A program made the translations under genes and the position numbers. Source: Candidatus Didemnitutus sp. (GTDB lineage: Bacteria; Verrucomicrobiota; Verrucomicrobiia; Opitutales; Opitutaceae). Taken from it: a stretch of DNA of 64,000 nucleotides. Shown here piece after piece: positions 35,179 to 44,222 of the stretch (the stretch's first letter is position 1; every line of letters starts with the position of its first letter). Location: NCBI GenBank assembly GCA_019634575.1, contig JAHCAY010000003.1, positions 248,001-312,000 on the forward strand. The letters are read 5' to 3'. The notes beneath the pieces are model-generated. The model did not search any database and was not told the origin of the DNA. It saw only the letters and a list, made by a program, of their open reading frames with translations.

Positions 35179-35835
35179 ATGACCACCCTGAAGGAAACTC
35201 CCGCGCCTCATGTGCGCTTTGATCCGACAAGTCGCCCGAGGACGAAATGGCATCCGCTGGAACTATTCGCGGATCATGCTTTCGCGGCGCGGCTGTGGTG
35301 CCTTGTGGCATTGGCCGCGGTCGGCTTCTGCGCAGTGCAACCGTTCCTGCTGATCCGAGCGTATCGGACAAAGGAACGCGTCGTCGTGATGGACGGAAGT
35401 GGCACGTTTCATGTGAGCCCGCTCCTCGGCTTCGAGGACGCGGCGAAGCTGCACGAACAGCACGCGCTGCTGGCGTGCCTCGCGTTGCTGCAAAGAAATC
35501 CCGCCGGCTTCGATCAACCGGAACTGCTAGAGAAACTCTTCCTTGCGGAGGCGTTGCAGAAGGCGAAGAGCCATTGGGCGCGTGAGACCGAGGAGTTCGC
35601 CCGCAAGGCGCTGCATCAAAAGGCCGAGGTGCTGAAGGTCACCGTTCTCGAGACGAAGGACGATGTCGTGCTCGTGGAGGTGGAAGGCCAGCTCGTGCGC
35701 ACCGGCATCGTGGGGACGCAGACCTTTACGGAAGCGCCAGGGTTCACGGCGCGTTTCACCTTCGCCCGCAATCCCAACCTGGCTGCCAACGGCCGCTTTC
35801 CCCTCGCTGTATGGAATTTCGATTTGTCGTACTGA
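35179..35835 (+). CDS. VirB8/TrbF-like T4SS assembly protein
   Basis: 218 aa from ATG 35179, 1 base after the VirB6-like stop. A short cytoplasmic part is followed by one membrane helix (LWCLVALAAVGFCAVQPFLL) and a periplasmic NTF2-like domain (VVVMDGSGTFHVSPL, VEGQLVRTGIVGTQTF, FTARFTFARNPNL, PLAVWNFDL). VirB8 bridges inner-membrane and core complexes. The next gene starts 25 bases inside this one. Confidence 0.78.
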   Translation: MTTLKETPAPHVRFDPTSRPRTKWHPLELFADHAFAARLWCLVALAAVGFCAVQPFLLIRAYRTKERVVVMDGSGTFHVSPLLGFEDAAKLHEQHALLACLALLQRNPAGFDQPELLEKLFLAEALQKAKSHWARETEEFARKALHQKAEVLKVTVLETKDDVVLVEVEGQLVRTGIVGTQTFTEAPGFTARFTFARNPNLAANGRFPLAVWNFDLSY

Positions 35836-36587
35836 ATTTTCTGGCTGCGACCGCGCTGGTCGCCAGGCCGGTGAGCCAGGTAATGCTGGACGAGCGGGTA
35901 TGCCACGAGATCCGCATCGGAACCGAAACGCCGACCACGATCGTCTTTCCCGCCGCGATTGCGGCGCTCGATGGCGCCAACGTTTCCACCAAGCCGGACG
36001 CACCGGTGCTTCTGTCGCATCAGCCGGGAACGGCATATCTCGCCGTGCGAGCGAATCGGACGGGTGCCACCGGCGGATTGAACGTGATGCTGCGGGGCAA
36101 GGCTTATGCGCTCGCTTTCAGGACTGACGAGGTGCCGGACCGCACTGTCACTTTCGTGGAACGCACCGATGCGCCGGTGACGCCAAGTTCGGGCGGTGGC
36201 GCAGTGGGAATGCTCGGATTGCTGGACCGAGCGAAGCATGCCGACGCGTTCGCCGCGCAATATCCCGCTTTGTCCGGACTGATGGAACGGATCGCCTGTC
36301 CGGTCGGCCCTGGGACCAGGCGAGTGCTGCAGGCATTCCGGTTCGCGGCCGAGCAAGCGCTGGTGCTGCAGTGGCGGGTGGAGAACCGCAGAAAGGAGAC
36401 TGTCCGGTACGCACCGGGGCGCGTGCGGGTGAGCGTGGGGGAGCGATCATTCCGCTGTGCCCTGACCGATGCGAGCGGCCAGATACCTGCCGGAACCGCC
36501 GAGACTTTCTGGATCGTGGTGCGCGAGATCGATGCCGGTGACCTGAAGCTGGAAACGCTGCGACTGGAAGGAATCGAAACCCGATGA
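35811..36587 (+). CDS. VirB9/TrbG-like T4SS outer-core protein
   Basis: 258 aa from ATG 35811, inside the VirB8 3' end. An N-terminal signal (MEFRFVVLNFLAATALVA) is followed by a beta-rich domain with IRIGTETPTTIVFPAAIAAL and GTAYLAVRANRTGATGGLNV, the TrbG/VirB9 N-terminal pattern. The C-terminal part (VLQWRVENRRKETVRYAP) is less typical. With the VirB7-like lipoprotein and VirB10 it should make the outer-membrane pore. Confidence 0.75.
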   Translation: MEFRFVVLNFLAATALVARPVSQVMLDERVCHEIRIGTETPTTIVFPAAIAALDGANVSTKPDAPVLLSHQPGTAYLAVRANRTGATGGLNVMLRGKAYALAFRTDEVPDRTVTFVERTDAPVTPSSGGGAVGMLGLLDRAKHADAFAAQYPALSGLMERIACPVGPGTRRVLQAFRFAAEQALVLQWRVENRRKETVRYAPGRVRVSVGERSFRCALTDASGQIPAGTAETFWIVVREIDAGDLKLETLRLEGIETR

Positions 36588-37486
36588 AGCCGTCGTTCAA
36601 TTTGGTCTGGTTCAACACGCCGACCGGCCAGTTGGTTCTGGTGATCGCCTTGACGCTGTTCGCCGCGGGCGCGGTGGCGTGGAGGAAAACGCAGCGCAAT
36701 GCGCCGCCGGTCGCGACGCGAACGGCGCGAACCGCGACTTCGTTGCCGAGGGTCTTCGCACGAGAGGCGGCTCGTTTTGTCCAGCCAGTGGCACCACCGA
36801 ACGGAACGCCGGCACCCCAAGCGGGTGAAACCGCGGTGGTCGCTGCGAAGATCGAAGCGGCGCCGCTCAGCTTGCTCGCCGGAAAACCGGACGCGGCGGA
36901 AAGCATCACGTTGCCGATGGGATCGTTGTTGCCCTGTGAAACCGTGCTCGCAGTCGAATCCCACGGGGAGTCGCCGCTCATCGCGCGCTTGTCGGAAGAC
37001 GTGTGGATGCACGGGAAACGGATCATCCGCGAAGGCACCGAACTGCATGGCCGGGCGACGATCGACGAAACGACGGCACGCATCACTGCCCAAGGCGAGT
37101 GGCACCTGGTGGGAAGCGAAGGCGACCAGATCGCGCAAGCGGTCGCACTGATGCGCAGCGACTCCGCCGAGGACGATGGCATCGCCGGGTTGCCGGGCGA
37201 GGTGATTGACGAGCGCCGGGGGCGGGACGCGCGGATTTTCTCCGCGGCGTTCCTCGGCTCGGCGAGCACCGCTCTCCAAAGCGTGCGCACGACCGCGGCG
37301 GAGCTTGCGGTGCCGAGCGTCAACGCGCGGAACGCGGCGTTGTCCGGAACGAACGCGGTGATGCGCGAATATATCAAGGATCTGCGGGAGCAAACCGCGC
37401 GGAACGCGCTGCGGGTGCGACTGCCGGCAGGGACTCCTTTTCATCTCTATCTCACTCGTCCGCTCACTTTTTCCCATGCGAACTGA
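36584..37486 (+). CDS. VirB10/TrbI-like T4SS protein
   Basis: 300 aa, start overlapping the VirB9 stop by 4 bases. It has a short N-terminus, one membrane helix (GQLVLVIALTLFAAGAVAW), a Pro/Ala-rich linker, then the VirB10 C-terminal barrel: ITLPMGSLLPCETVLAVES, SPLIARLSEDVWMHGKRIIR, GTELHGRA, ending RLPAGTPFHLYLTRPL. It spans both membranes and gates the channel. It overlaps the next (GspB-like) gene by 11 bases, the joint between the conjugation and pilus halves of the operon. Confidence 0.88.
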   Translation: MKPSFNLVWFNTPTGQLVLVIALTLFAAGAVAWRKTQRNAPPVATRTARTATSLPRVFAREAARFVQPVAPPNGTPAPQAGETAVVAAKIEAAPLSLLAGKPDAAESITLPMGSLLPCETVLAVESHGESPLIARLSEDVWMHGKRIIREGTELHGRATIDETTARITAQGEWHLVGSEGDQIAQAVALMRSDSAEDDGIAGLPGEVIDERRGRDARIFSAAFLGSASTALQSVRTTAAELAVPSVNARNAALSGTNAVMREYIKDLREQTARNALRVRLPAGTPFHLYLTRPLTFSHAN

Positions 37487-38126
37487 ACTCCTTTGGCTGG
37501 TCGCGGCCGCGCTGACGGCCGGTTGCATCCAAACGCCCATCTCGGCTCCGCCGTTGCCTCCGGCTCCTACAGTGGCGCCGTCTGGCATGCGCGAACCGGA
37601 ACGCGTGCGCAGTTACACGCTCGGCGCTTATGTCGATCCGGAAGACCAGACGGTGCGTCACGACGCGCATTTGATCCATCGGGTGGAAGCCGCGTCGCGC
37701 TGGAATCTGGGACCGAGCGAGGGACAGCCGATGATGGGGGTAGAACGGGAACGTCTGCCGGAGGCAACACCTGCGATCGTGCCGCCCCCGGTGAAGAACC
37801 GCGCATCGCTTGTGCGGGAGGATGCGCTCGAGCCAGACAGCAGCGGCCTGATCGATCTCACCGGCGCTGACCGGGCGACGGAAGTGAATCCGTTCGAGAT
37901 TCGGGGACAAAAGACGGCAAAGGAACTCTCGCTGGTGGTGTCGGGAGTGATCGGGGGTGCGAGACCGGCGGCCATTGTGAATGGTCACTCGCTGGAGGTG
38001 GGTGGCGTGATCGATGGTCTTCGGGTCCGGACCGTGGAGGCAGACGCGGTACTTTTCGAGTACGGGCGATGGCGCTTGCGCGTGCCGGTTTCGCCGGTGG
38101 GCACCCGCGTGCGAATGACGAACTGA
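37476..38126 (+). CDS. lipoprotein with GspB/PilP-like C-terminal domain
   Basis: 216 aa from ATG 37476. Lipobox LTAGC (Cys16), then a Pro-rich linker. The last 60 residues (KELSLVVSGVIGGARPAAIV, GHSLEVGGVIDGLRVRTVEA, VLFEYGRWRLRVPV) match the GspB/GspC/PilP periplasmic fold that links the inner-membrane platform to the secretin. It overlaps the VirB10 gene by 11 bases and is 1 base from the GspF-like gene. Confidence 0.7.
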   Translation: MRTELLWLVAAALTAGCIQTPISAPPLPPAPTVAPSGMREPERVRSYTLGAYVDPEDQTVRHDAHLIHRVEAASRWNLGPSEGQPMMGVERERLPEATPAIVPPPVKNRASLVREDALEPDSSGLIDLTGADRATEVNPFEIRGQKTAKELSLVVSGVIGGARPAAIVNGHSLEVGGVIDGLRVRTVEADAVLFEYGRWRLRVPVSPVGTRVRMTN

Positions 38127-38127
38127 G

Positions 38128-39327
38128 ATGCCCACTTACTCCGTCAGCGCTGTCGACCGGCGAGGAATCCGCCGGTCGTTCCGGGAGGTCGCGCCCAATG
38201 AGCCCGTCCTGCAGGAAAAATTGCGGGCTCGGCAACTGTGGCCGGTCGCCGTTCGCGAGGCCAAGGGAAACGTGTCGCCGAGGTCGACGCTGCCGACCGA
38301 GGAATTTGTCGCGATCTTGGATCAGCTGGAACTCATGTTGCGGGCCGGTATCACGGCGGACGTCGCCTTGCGTCAAATGGCGGTGGATACGCCGGCGGGC
38401 AAGGCGCAGCGGATGCTCGCGCGGATCGCGGAGGAGGTCGGCGAAGGAAAGTCGATCCACGCCGCATGCGGGTATTTCGGGAGGCAATTTCCGCCGCACG
38501 TGATTGCGGTGATTGCCGCAGGCGAAACGGCGGCGCGGTTGCCGGAATCGTTGCGCGCATTGGCCGAGCACCTGACCCAAGCCGAGGAAATCGGGCGGAC
38601 CGCGCGGAGAGCGCTGATTTACCCGGCGATGGTCTTCGGGGCGACGGCGGCGCTCGTGGTGTTCCTGCTGGCGAGTGTCGTGCCGAAGTTCGCGGAAATC
38701 TTCCGTTCACTGAACCTGCCTCTGCCGATGATGACGCGCGTGCTCATTGCGGCGAGCGAGGGAGTTCGCGCTGCGGGCTGGACTGGCTGGGGCTTTGTGG
38801 TCGGCGGTGCGTTTGCCTTGTGGTTCGGCCGCAAGACGCGGGCCGTGCGGAGGCTCGTGGATCCGCTGGGGTTGCGCCTGCCAGGTTGGGGCGAGACGAT
38901 CCGTTGCCTGGTGGCCACGCGAGTCGCGGCCGTTTGTCGTCTGCTGCACGACGCGGGCGTGCCGGTGTTGGACTCGCTGGAAAGCGCCGCGAAGGTAGCC
39001 GACCATGTGGTGGTCGAGCGGCAACTGCTGGCGGCACGGGCGAAGGTGGGGGCCGGAACGGCGCTGCATGTCTCACTGTCCGGCGCCAGCGGGCTTCCCT
39101 CCTTTGTGGTGCCGCTGCTGAAGGCGGGGGAATCGACGGGGCAATTGGGTGCTGCGTGGCGGCAGGTCGAGGACTATGCGGCACGAAAGGCACGGCAGCG
39201 CTTGGCCGTCATGCTCGCGTTGCTGGAGCCCGCATTGCTGGCGGTACTCACCGGAGTGGTCGGAGCGATCGCGTTGTCGTTCTTCCTGCCGCTCTTCTCG
39301 TTGCTGGGAGGGCTGAACGCACGATGA
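38128..39327 (+). CDS. GspF/PilC-like inner-membrane platform protein
   Basis: 399 aa. Two tandem T2SSF domains, each a helical bundle followed by membrane helices: FVAILDQLELMLRAGITADV then YPAMVFGATAALVVFLLASV, and AAVCRLLHDAGVPVLDSLES then EPALLAVLTGVVGAIALSFF. It forms the assembly platform for pili or pseudopili together with the GspE-like ATPase. Length is typical (about 400 aa). Confidence 0.92.
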   Translation: MPTYSVSAVDRRGIRRSFREVAPNEPVLQEKLRARQLWPVAVREAKGNVSPRSTLPTEEFVAILDQLELMLRAGITADVALRQMAVDTPAGKAQRMLARIAEEVGEGKSIHAACGYFGRQFPPHVIAVIAAGETAARLPESLRALAEHLTQAEEIGRTARRALIYPAMVFGATAALVVFLLASVVPKFAEIFRSLNLPLPMMTRVLIAASEGVRAAGWTGWGFVVGGAFALWFGRKTRAVRRLVDPLGLRLPGWGETIRCLVATRVAAVCRLLHDAGVPVLDSLESAAKVADHVVVERQLLAARAKVGAGTALHVSLSGASGLPSFVVPLLKAGESTGQLGAAWRQVEDYAARKARQRLAVMLALLEPALLAVLTGVVGAIALSFFLPLFSLLGGLNAR

Positions 39328-40235
39328 GGACGCATCGATCGACGGTGGCGTTCTCCCTGTTGGAAGTGGTGCTCGTGCTCTTCATTCTGGGCGTCCTGGC
39401 GGGAACGCTGGCCCCGTCCGTGCGCGAGGGGATCGAATCGGGGAGGCGCGAGGCGGAAGCGAGGAATTTGGAGGAGATCGCGAAGACGATCACGGCATCT
39501 TTCGACGAGACTGATCTCACGAACCTGAACGTGGCCGCACTCGCCGGAGCGATCGGTGGCGGCGATGCTCCGACGTCGTTCTCGGTCGCGACGAGCGGGA
39601 CGTACCTCACAACCGCCACAACGGATTGGTTCGCGAAGGTCGCGCGGTTGAGGGGAATCACGCCGCAAGTGGGCGTCGCTCCGCGACCGGACCTGCAGCC
39701 GGAACTGGCGCGGCTGGCCTTCAATTCCCTCGGAAATTGCCGGTGGCTGTTCGCGGGTCCGACGGAAAGCGGCCGGCAGCGGTTTCTGCTGGTGAGCCTG
39801 ATGGCGCGAACGGAACAACTGAACGTGCCGGCGTATGCCGGGACGACGGCGTGGTTCGATGCGATCTGGAACCAAGACTGGGAGAGCCGCACCGCGAGCC
39901 TGCCTGCGTTGTGGACCGCACAGCTGAGCGCGGCGCAGGTGAACGCGTGGACACCGGGTGGCGGAGCGCTGTCGCGGACCAACCGACTGGTGGTCCGGCG
40001 CCTCATGCTCCCGAAGTTTCGGATCACAGTGAACAACAACCATGCGAGCGAGGCGGCGTTCGTCTCGTTCAACAACACGCCGAATGCGTTCACGGCGGCG
40101 GCGGCAAGCGGGGCCAATGTCTCCCCGGAAATACTCGGAGGCCGGCTCATCATCATCAACCGCGGAGCGGCGTGGCCGGGCACGGAAGCACTGCGGTTCA
40201 CGCTGAGGGAAAATTCAACGGTGACTCTGCAATGA
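39324..40235 (+). CDS. type IV pilin-like pseudopilin
   Basis: 303 aa from ATG 39324, overlapping the GspF stop by 4 bases; the frame is open far upstream, but that part is antisense-like shadow. Prepilin signal MRTHRSTVAFSLLEVVLVLF, with cleavage expected before Phe10 (Ala at -1 instead of the usual Gly) and Glu at +5. The long globular part is typical of larger minor pilins. A prepilin peptidase is not encoded in the window. Confidence 0.85.
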   Translation: MRTHRSTVAFSLLEVVLVLFILGVLAGTLAPSVREGIESGRREAEARNLEEIAKTITASFDETDLTNLNVAALAGAIGGGDAPTSFSVATSGTYLTTATTDWFAKVARLRGITPQVGVAPRPDLQPELARLAFNSLGNCRWLFAGPTESGRQRFLLVSLMARTEQLNVPAYAGTTAWFDAIWNQDWESRTASLPALWTAQLSAAQVNAWTPGGGALSRTNRLVVRRLMLPKFRITVNNNHASEAAFVSFNNTPNAFTAAAASGANVSPEILGGRLIIINRGAAWPGTEALRFTLRENSTVTLQ

Positions 40236-41641
40236 AGACACTCCTGCTGTTGTTGATCGGGTTCGGGGCGGCCGTGGCGGCACGCGGCCAAGAGTACGGT
40301 CCGTTCGACCTTGCGTTGAATGGCGGCAGCGTGACTTACGAGGTCGCGACGAGCAGCGGCACGCTGCTGGTGAGCGCGGGGTCTTCGGGCGGAGGAACCG
40401 GCGGCCGGAATTACGCGTTTTCCGAGGCGCGGAATGGCAGCAGCATCTCCGGATGGGGCAATGAGCGGATCACCTTCAGCGGAGTTGGAGAGCCGAAACT
40501 GGTGGCGGCATACTACTGGTGGGTGTCATTGAGCGAGGACGGTTCGTGGGGCTACTACGACGAGCTGAAGATTTATGTTCGGCTGGCGGCATCGCCGCCA
40601 CAGCCGAACCGCGCTCCCACGATCGCGTGGAGTTCCGCGCCGGCCGGTGCGCCGGATGGCGCGGGGTACTTTGTGGCGGCGCGGGGCCAGGACGCGGATG
40701 GGAATCTCGCGCAGGTGAACGTGTGGAAAGGCGGCACCTCGTTTGCCACCGGCAGCGCGGGCGACGGCAGTGAGCGAGAGTCGGGCAACTGGACGAGTGA
40801 CGCGGGGCCACGGAGTGTCACGTTCACGGCCCAGGCGGTCGATTCGGACGGTGCAGTGTCACCGCTCATCTCGACTGTGGTGACAATCGATGCGCCCGCG
40901 GTGACAACGCACACCCTGGTGGTGAACGCCGGACCGGGCGGGTATGTCTCAGGAGGCGGAAACTATCCGAATGGAACGTCAGTGACGGCGATGGCTGCGC
41001 CTGATGCGTCCCATGTCTTTTCGGGATGGACGGGCGACATCGGAGGAGCGGCCAATCCGCTGACCGTGACGCTGGATCGGGACATCAGCCTCACCGCCAA
41101 CTTCGCGCTGCGGCAGTTCATGGTGGTCACCGGTACTTCCGGAGGAGGATCGGTATCGGCCGGTGGCGTGTTCCCTTTCGGAGCCTTCGTCACGCTCAAT
41201 GCAACAGCGGACTCCGCACATTGGTTCAGTGGATGGGGCGGCGACGCGAGTGGAACGGCCAATCCCGTGGCCGTGGTCGTCGATCGCACGAAGTACATCC
41301 AGGCGATCTTCTCGGCTAAGGCCACCCAGACGATATCGGTGACCCCGCTGGGGCAACTGGCTCCCGGTGCGGTGGTCACCGTGGTGGCGAGCGCGAGCTC
41401 CGGCCTGCCCGTCTCGTTGGCCGTTGTGGACGGTCCGGGACGGCTGGACGGCAACGTCCTGACGGTAACCGGGACCGGACCCATCACGATCGAGGCAAAC
41501 CAAGGCGGCGACACGTTCACGTTGGCCGCGAGTCCGGTGCGTTTGAGCACGAGCGTCGCCGTGGGCGGCGTAGTCCGGGTGCAACGGACGCCTCGGACGC
41601 TCCTCGGCAGCGAGAGTCATTTCCTGATCGGCAACCCCTGA
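40232..41641 (+). CDS. secreted protein with two InlB B-type repeats, candidate pilus-tip adhesin
   Basis: 469 aa from ATG 40232, overlapping the pseudopilin stop by 4 bases. Signal peptide MKTLLLLLIGFGAAVAARGQ. A beta-rich N-terminal region is followed by a fibronectin-like region and two InlB B-type (Listeria-Bacteroides) repeats of about 65 residues: TLVVNAGPGGYVSGGG to LTANF, and FMVVTGTSGGGSVSAGG to YIQAIF, each with a FSGWxGD core. Then an Ig-like tail. Such repeats occur in surface adhesins; here the gene is embedded in the pilus genes. Confidence 0.72.
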   Translation: MKTLLLLLIGFGAAVAARGQEYGPFDLALNGGSVTYEVATSSGTLLVSAGSSGGGTGGRNYAFSEARNGSSISGWGNERITFSGVGEPKLVAAYYWWVSLSEDGSWGYYDELKIYVRLAASPPQPNRAPTIAWSSAPAGAPDGAGYFVAARGQDADGNLAQVNVWKGGTSFATGSAGDGSERESGNWTSDAGPRSVTFTAQAVDSDGAVSPLISTVVTIDAPAVTTHTLVVNAGPGGYVSGGGNYPNGTSVTAMAAPDASHVFSGWTGDIGGAANPLTVTLDRDISLTANFALRQFMVVTGTSGGGSVSAGGVFPFGAFVTLNATADSAHWFSGWGGDASGTANPVAVVVDRTKYIQAIFSAKATQTISVTPLGQLAPGAVVTVVASASSGLPVSLAVVDGPGRLDGNVLTVTGTGPITIEANQGGDTFTLAASPVRLSTSVAVGGVVRVQRTPRTLLGSESHFLIGNP

Positions 41642-41652
41642 ATCCTTTTCCC

Positions 41653-43017
41653 ATGAAATCCCTCCTGTGGTTGGTGTGTGCGGCGAGTGCCGCGGCGGCG
41701 GACAACGGCTGGCTCGACCGACCGGTCGAGCAGTTCCGGCTGGAGAGGGCGCCATTGGCGCCCTCGCTGCGAACGCTGGCGCGTTCGTGCGACGTGCCGG
41801 TGGTCGTCGATCCGGATGTCATTGGGGAAGTGAGCGTTGATGTCCGGCAAGGCACGCTCCGTCAGGCCCTCATGGCGTTGGTCGTTCCGGCGGGATACTA
41901 CTTCGAGGAGTCGGAGGGAGGTGTCGTGGTGCGGCGTTTGAAGACGGTCCTCTATGCGATCGACTATCCGCAACTGACCAGGAGCGGCACGGGAAGCGCC
42001 TCGATCACGTTGGGTGGAACAGGAGCCACCGCGGTGGCGAACGCACCGGCTCAGGCCGCGCCCGCAAACGGCTCCTCCGACGCCACGCAGGTATCCATCT
42101 CGCAGGAGAACCAGAACACCTTCTGGAGCGGACTGGAGGCCGAGTTGCGGGCGATGCTGAAGGACGGCGATGCGCTGGTCCTGAACAAATTCTCGGGGGT
42201 GGCGCAGGTCACCGCGCCGGCGGCGAGACAGGAGGTCGTGCGCGCGTTCCTGGAATTGGTGAACCGGCGCATCTGCTCCCAGGTGGAAATCGAGGCGCGT
42301 TTGGTGGAGGTGGCGCTGAGCGATGAACGAAAGCTGGGCATCGATTGGGAATTGGCGGGTGCGTCGTTGGGTAAGATCGGTGTACAGGCGAGTGCCCCTT
42401 TGGACGTGGCGGGTGTGGGCGGTTCGGTGTTCGGGGCCGCCACGTTTGCCGCGAAAATCGGCCTGCAGCAGACCACCGCGGTCATTCAGGCGCTCCGACA
42501 ACAGGGAGAGGTCACGACGGTGGCGCAGCCAAGGCTGAGAACGCTCAACAACCAAACCGCGATGATCAAGGTCGGCGAGGACCGACCGTTCTTCCGGCTG
42601 CAGCAGTCCACGACTTTTCAGCAGAGCGGAAGTTCGAACCAGACGCAGGAGCAGTTTTCGGTGTCGACGATCACGATCGGCACGATTCTCGCGGTGACGC
42701 CGCAAATCGACGCCGCGGGTGTGATCACGCTGGATGTGTTGCCGGCGATCACGCGGCTGCAGGCGATCGTGACGAGTCCGGATGGCAGACAGACCGCACC
42801 GGTCACGGAGGTGAAGCAGGCTTCGACCATCGTTCGTTTGCGGGACGGAGAAACGGCCGTCATCGGCGGACTGATCTCGGAAGAGAAGGGAATTACTGAG
42901 CGGAGCGTGCCGGGCTTGGGCGCGGCGCCATTGATCGGAAAAGCTTTCCGCAGCCGGGGAAGCCTCAGGCGCCGCACGGAACTGGTCATCTTCCTCACGC
43001 CGCGGCTCGTGCGCTGA
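41653..43017 (+). CDS. GspD/PilQ-like secretin
   Basis: 454 aa with a signal peptide. N-terminal STN-like/N0 segment (APLAPSLRTLARSCDVPVVV, VDVRQGTLRQALMALVV), then the secretin core: VEIEARLVEVALSDERKLGI, LRQQGEVTTVAQPRLRTLNN, VGEDRPFFRL, ITLDVLPAITRL, and RLRDGETAVIGGLISEEKGI with GLGAAPLIGKAFRS and TELVIFLTPRLV. It forms the outer-membrane gate for the pilus. Short for the family (one N domain). One base overlaps with the GspE-like gene. Confidence 0.93.
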   Translation: MKSLLWLVCAASAAAADNGWLDRPVEQFRLERAPLAPSLRTLARSCDVPVVVDPDVIGEVSVDVRQGTLRQALMALVVPAGYYFEESEGGVVVRRLKTVLYAIDYPQLTRSGTGSASITLGGTGATAVANAPAQAAPANGSSDATQVSISQENQNTFWSGLEAELRAMLKDGDALVLNKFSGVAQVTAPAARQEVVRAFLELVNRRICSQVEIEARLVEVALSDERKLGIDWELAGASLGKIGVQASAPLDVAGVGGSVFGAATFAAKIGLQQTTAVIQALRQQGEVTTVAQPRLRTLNNQTAMIKVGEDRPFFRLQQSTTFQQSGSSNQTQEQFSVSTITIGTILAVTPQIDAAGVITLDVLPAITRLQAIVTSPDGRQTAPVTEVKQASTIVRLRDGETAVIGGLISEEKGITERSVPGLGAAPLIGKAFRSRGSLRRRTELVIFLTPRLVR

Positions 43018-44189
43018 TGCAACGTCCCCTTTCCAGTCCGCGAGTCGCGCCGACCGTGACGGCCGCCCAACAATGGGAGCGCGTGCTCCGTGCGGCCGCG
43101 GCCGACGGCGCCAGCGATATCCACTGCGAGCCGAAGGAGGACGGCGTGCTGATCCGCTTTCGCGTGGACGGCGAGACGCGCGATCATGCGTCGCTGGGAT
43201 TGGCGGAGCGCGATGCGTTCCTGGCGCGAGGAAAGATCTTCGCGGGCATGGACATCACCGAGAAGCGGTTGCCGCAGGATGGACGGGCCGCGTTCGAAGC
43301 GGAAGGACGGCGGCTGCACATCCGTGCGAGCACACTGCCAACCGTGCATGGCGAAAGTCTCGTGTTCCGCTTGCTCGACCAGACGATGCCCAACCAGTCG
43401 CTCGAGCAATTGGGGCTCACGCCGGAGGAGGCAGACGCAGTGCGCGAGGCGCTGCGCGGCCCGGCGGGACTGCATTACATCACCGGGCCGACCGGATCGG
43501 GAAAATCGACCACGCTGCATGCGACGTTGCGGGTGTTCGATGCCGGGAAGCGGGTCCTGCATGCGTTGGAAGACCCCGTCGAATACGAGGTGCGGGCTAT
43601 TCGGCAGACGGAAATCCGAGAGCGGATCGGACTGACCTTCGCTTCGGCGCTGCGCGCGCTTTTGCGGCAGAACCCGGATGTCATCTTGGTCGGAGAGACG
43701 CGGGACGCGGAGACGGCGCAGCTGGCGATCCGCGCGGCGCTGACGGGGCACACCGTGCTCTCGACGCTGCACACGAACGATGCGCTGTCGGCTATTCCGC
43801 GGCTGCGCGACTTGGGCATCGAAAGTTTCCTGCTGGCGGCCTCGCTGCGGCTGGTGGCGGCTCAGCGATTGGTAAGAATGCTGTGCCCGGCGTGCCGGAG
43901 CCGACATCCCGACAACGCACGGCTCCGCGAACGACACCAAGCGAAGGACGGCAACTTCATGCGCGCGGTGGGATGCCCGGCCTGCCGACAGCGCGGGTAC
44001 CGCGGCCGCGTCGCGATCCATGAGGTGATTCCGATGGGGCGATTCCTGTCGCTGATCGCGGCCGATGCGCCCGCGGAGGAACTCGCGGCACTGCGAGATC
44101 GGCTGGCCATCCCCACCCTGCGCTCGCGCGGCGTGGCGGCGGCCGCGACGGGGCTGACGACACTCGAGGAGATCGAGCGCGTACTTTGA
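43017..44189 (+). CDS. GspE/PilB-family assembly ATPase
   Basis: 390 aa. Lacks the N1 domain; starts in the N2 region (AADGASDIHCEPKEDGVLIR). Walker A ITGPTGSGKSTTLHATL at about 158-174, Asp box LHALEDPVEYEV, Walker B VILVGETRDAETA, His box TGHTVLSTLHTNDA, and a four-Cys zinc site (CPAC and CPAC, near 299 and 321). It drives pilus assembly. With no VirB11 gene in the operon, it is the only ATPase of the VirB11/GspE superfamily here. Confidence 0.94.
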   Translation: MQRPLSSPRVAPTVTAAQQWERVLRAAAADGASDIHCEPKEDGVLIRFRVDGETRDHASLGLAERDAFLARGKIFAGMDITEKRLPQDGRAAFEAEGRRLHIRASTLPTVHGESLVFRLLDQTMPNQSLEQLGLTPEEADAVREALRGPAGLHYITGPTGSGKSTTLHATLRVFDAGKRVLHALEDPVEYEVRAIRQTEIRERIGLTFASALRALLRQNPDVILVGETRDAETAQLAIRAALTGHTVLSTLHTNDALSAIPRLRDLGIESFLLAASLRLVAAQRLVRMLCPACRSRHPDNARLRERHQAKDGNFMRAVGCPACRQRGYRGRVAIHEVIPMGRFLSLIAADAPAEELAALRDRLAIPTLRSRGVAAAATGLTTLEEIERVL

Positions 44190-44222
44190 TTTCGGGCCCT
44201 GAGGCCCCCAACCAAAACCAAC

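Noticed and set aside
36104..37588. 494-codon open frame antisense to the VirB9/VirB10 genes
   Set aside because: Low-complexity Arg/Ser composition and no domain; the sense strand encodes recognisable T4SS proteins.
42618..44021. 467-codon open frame antisense to secretin and GspE genes
   Set aside because: Shadow frame; the Arg/Gln-rich sequence has no motif.
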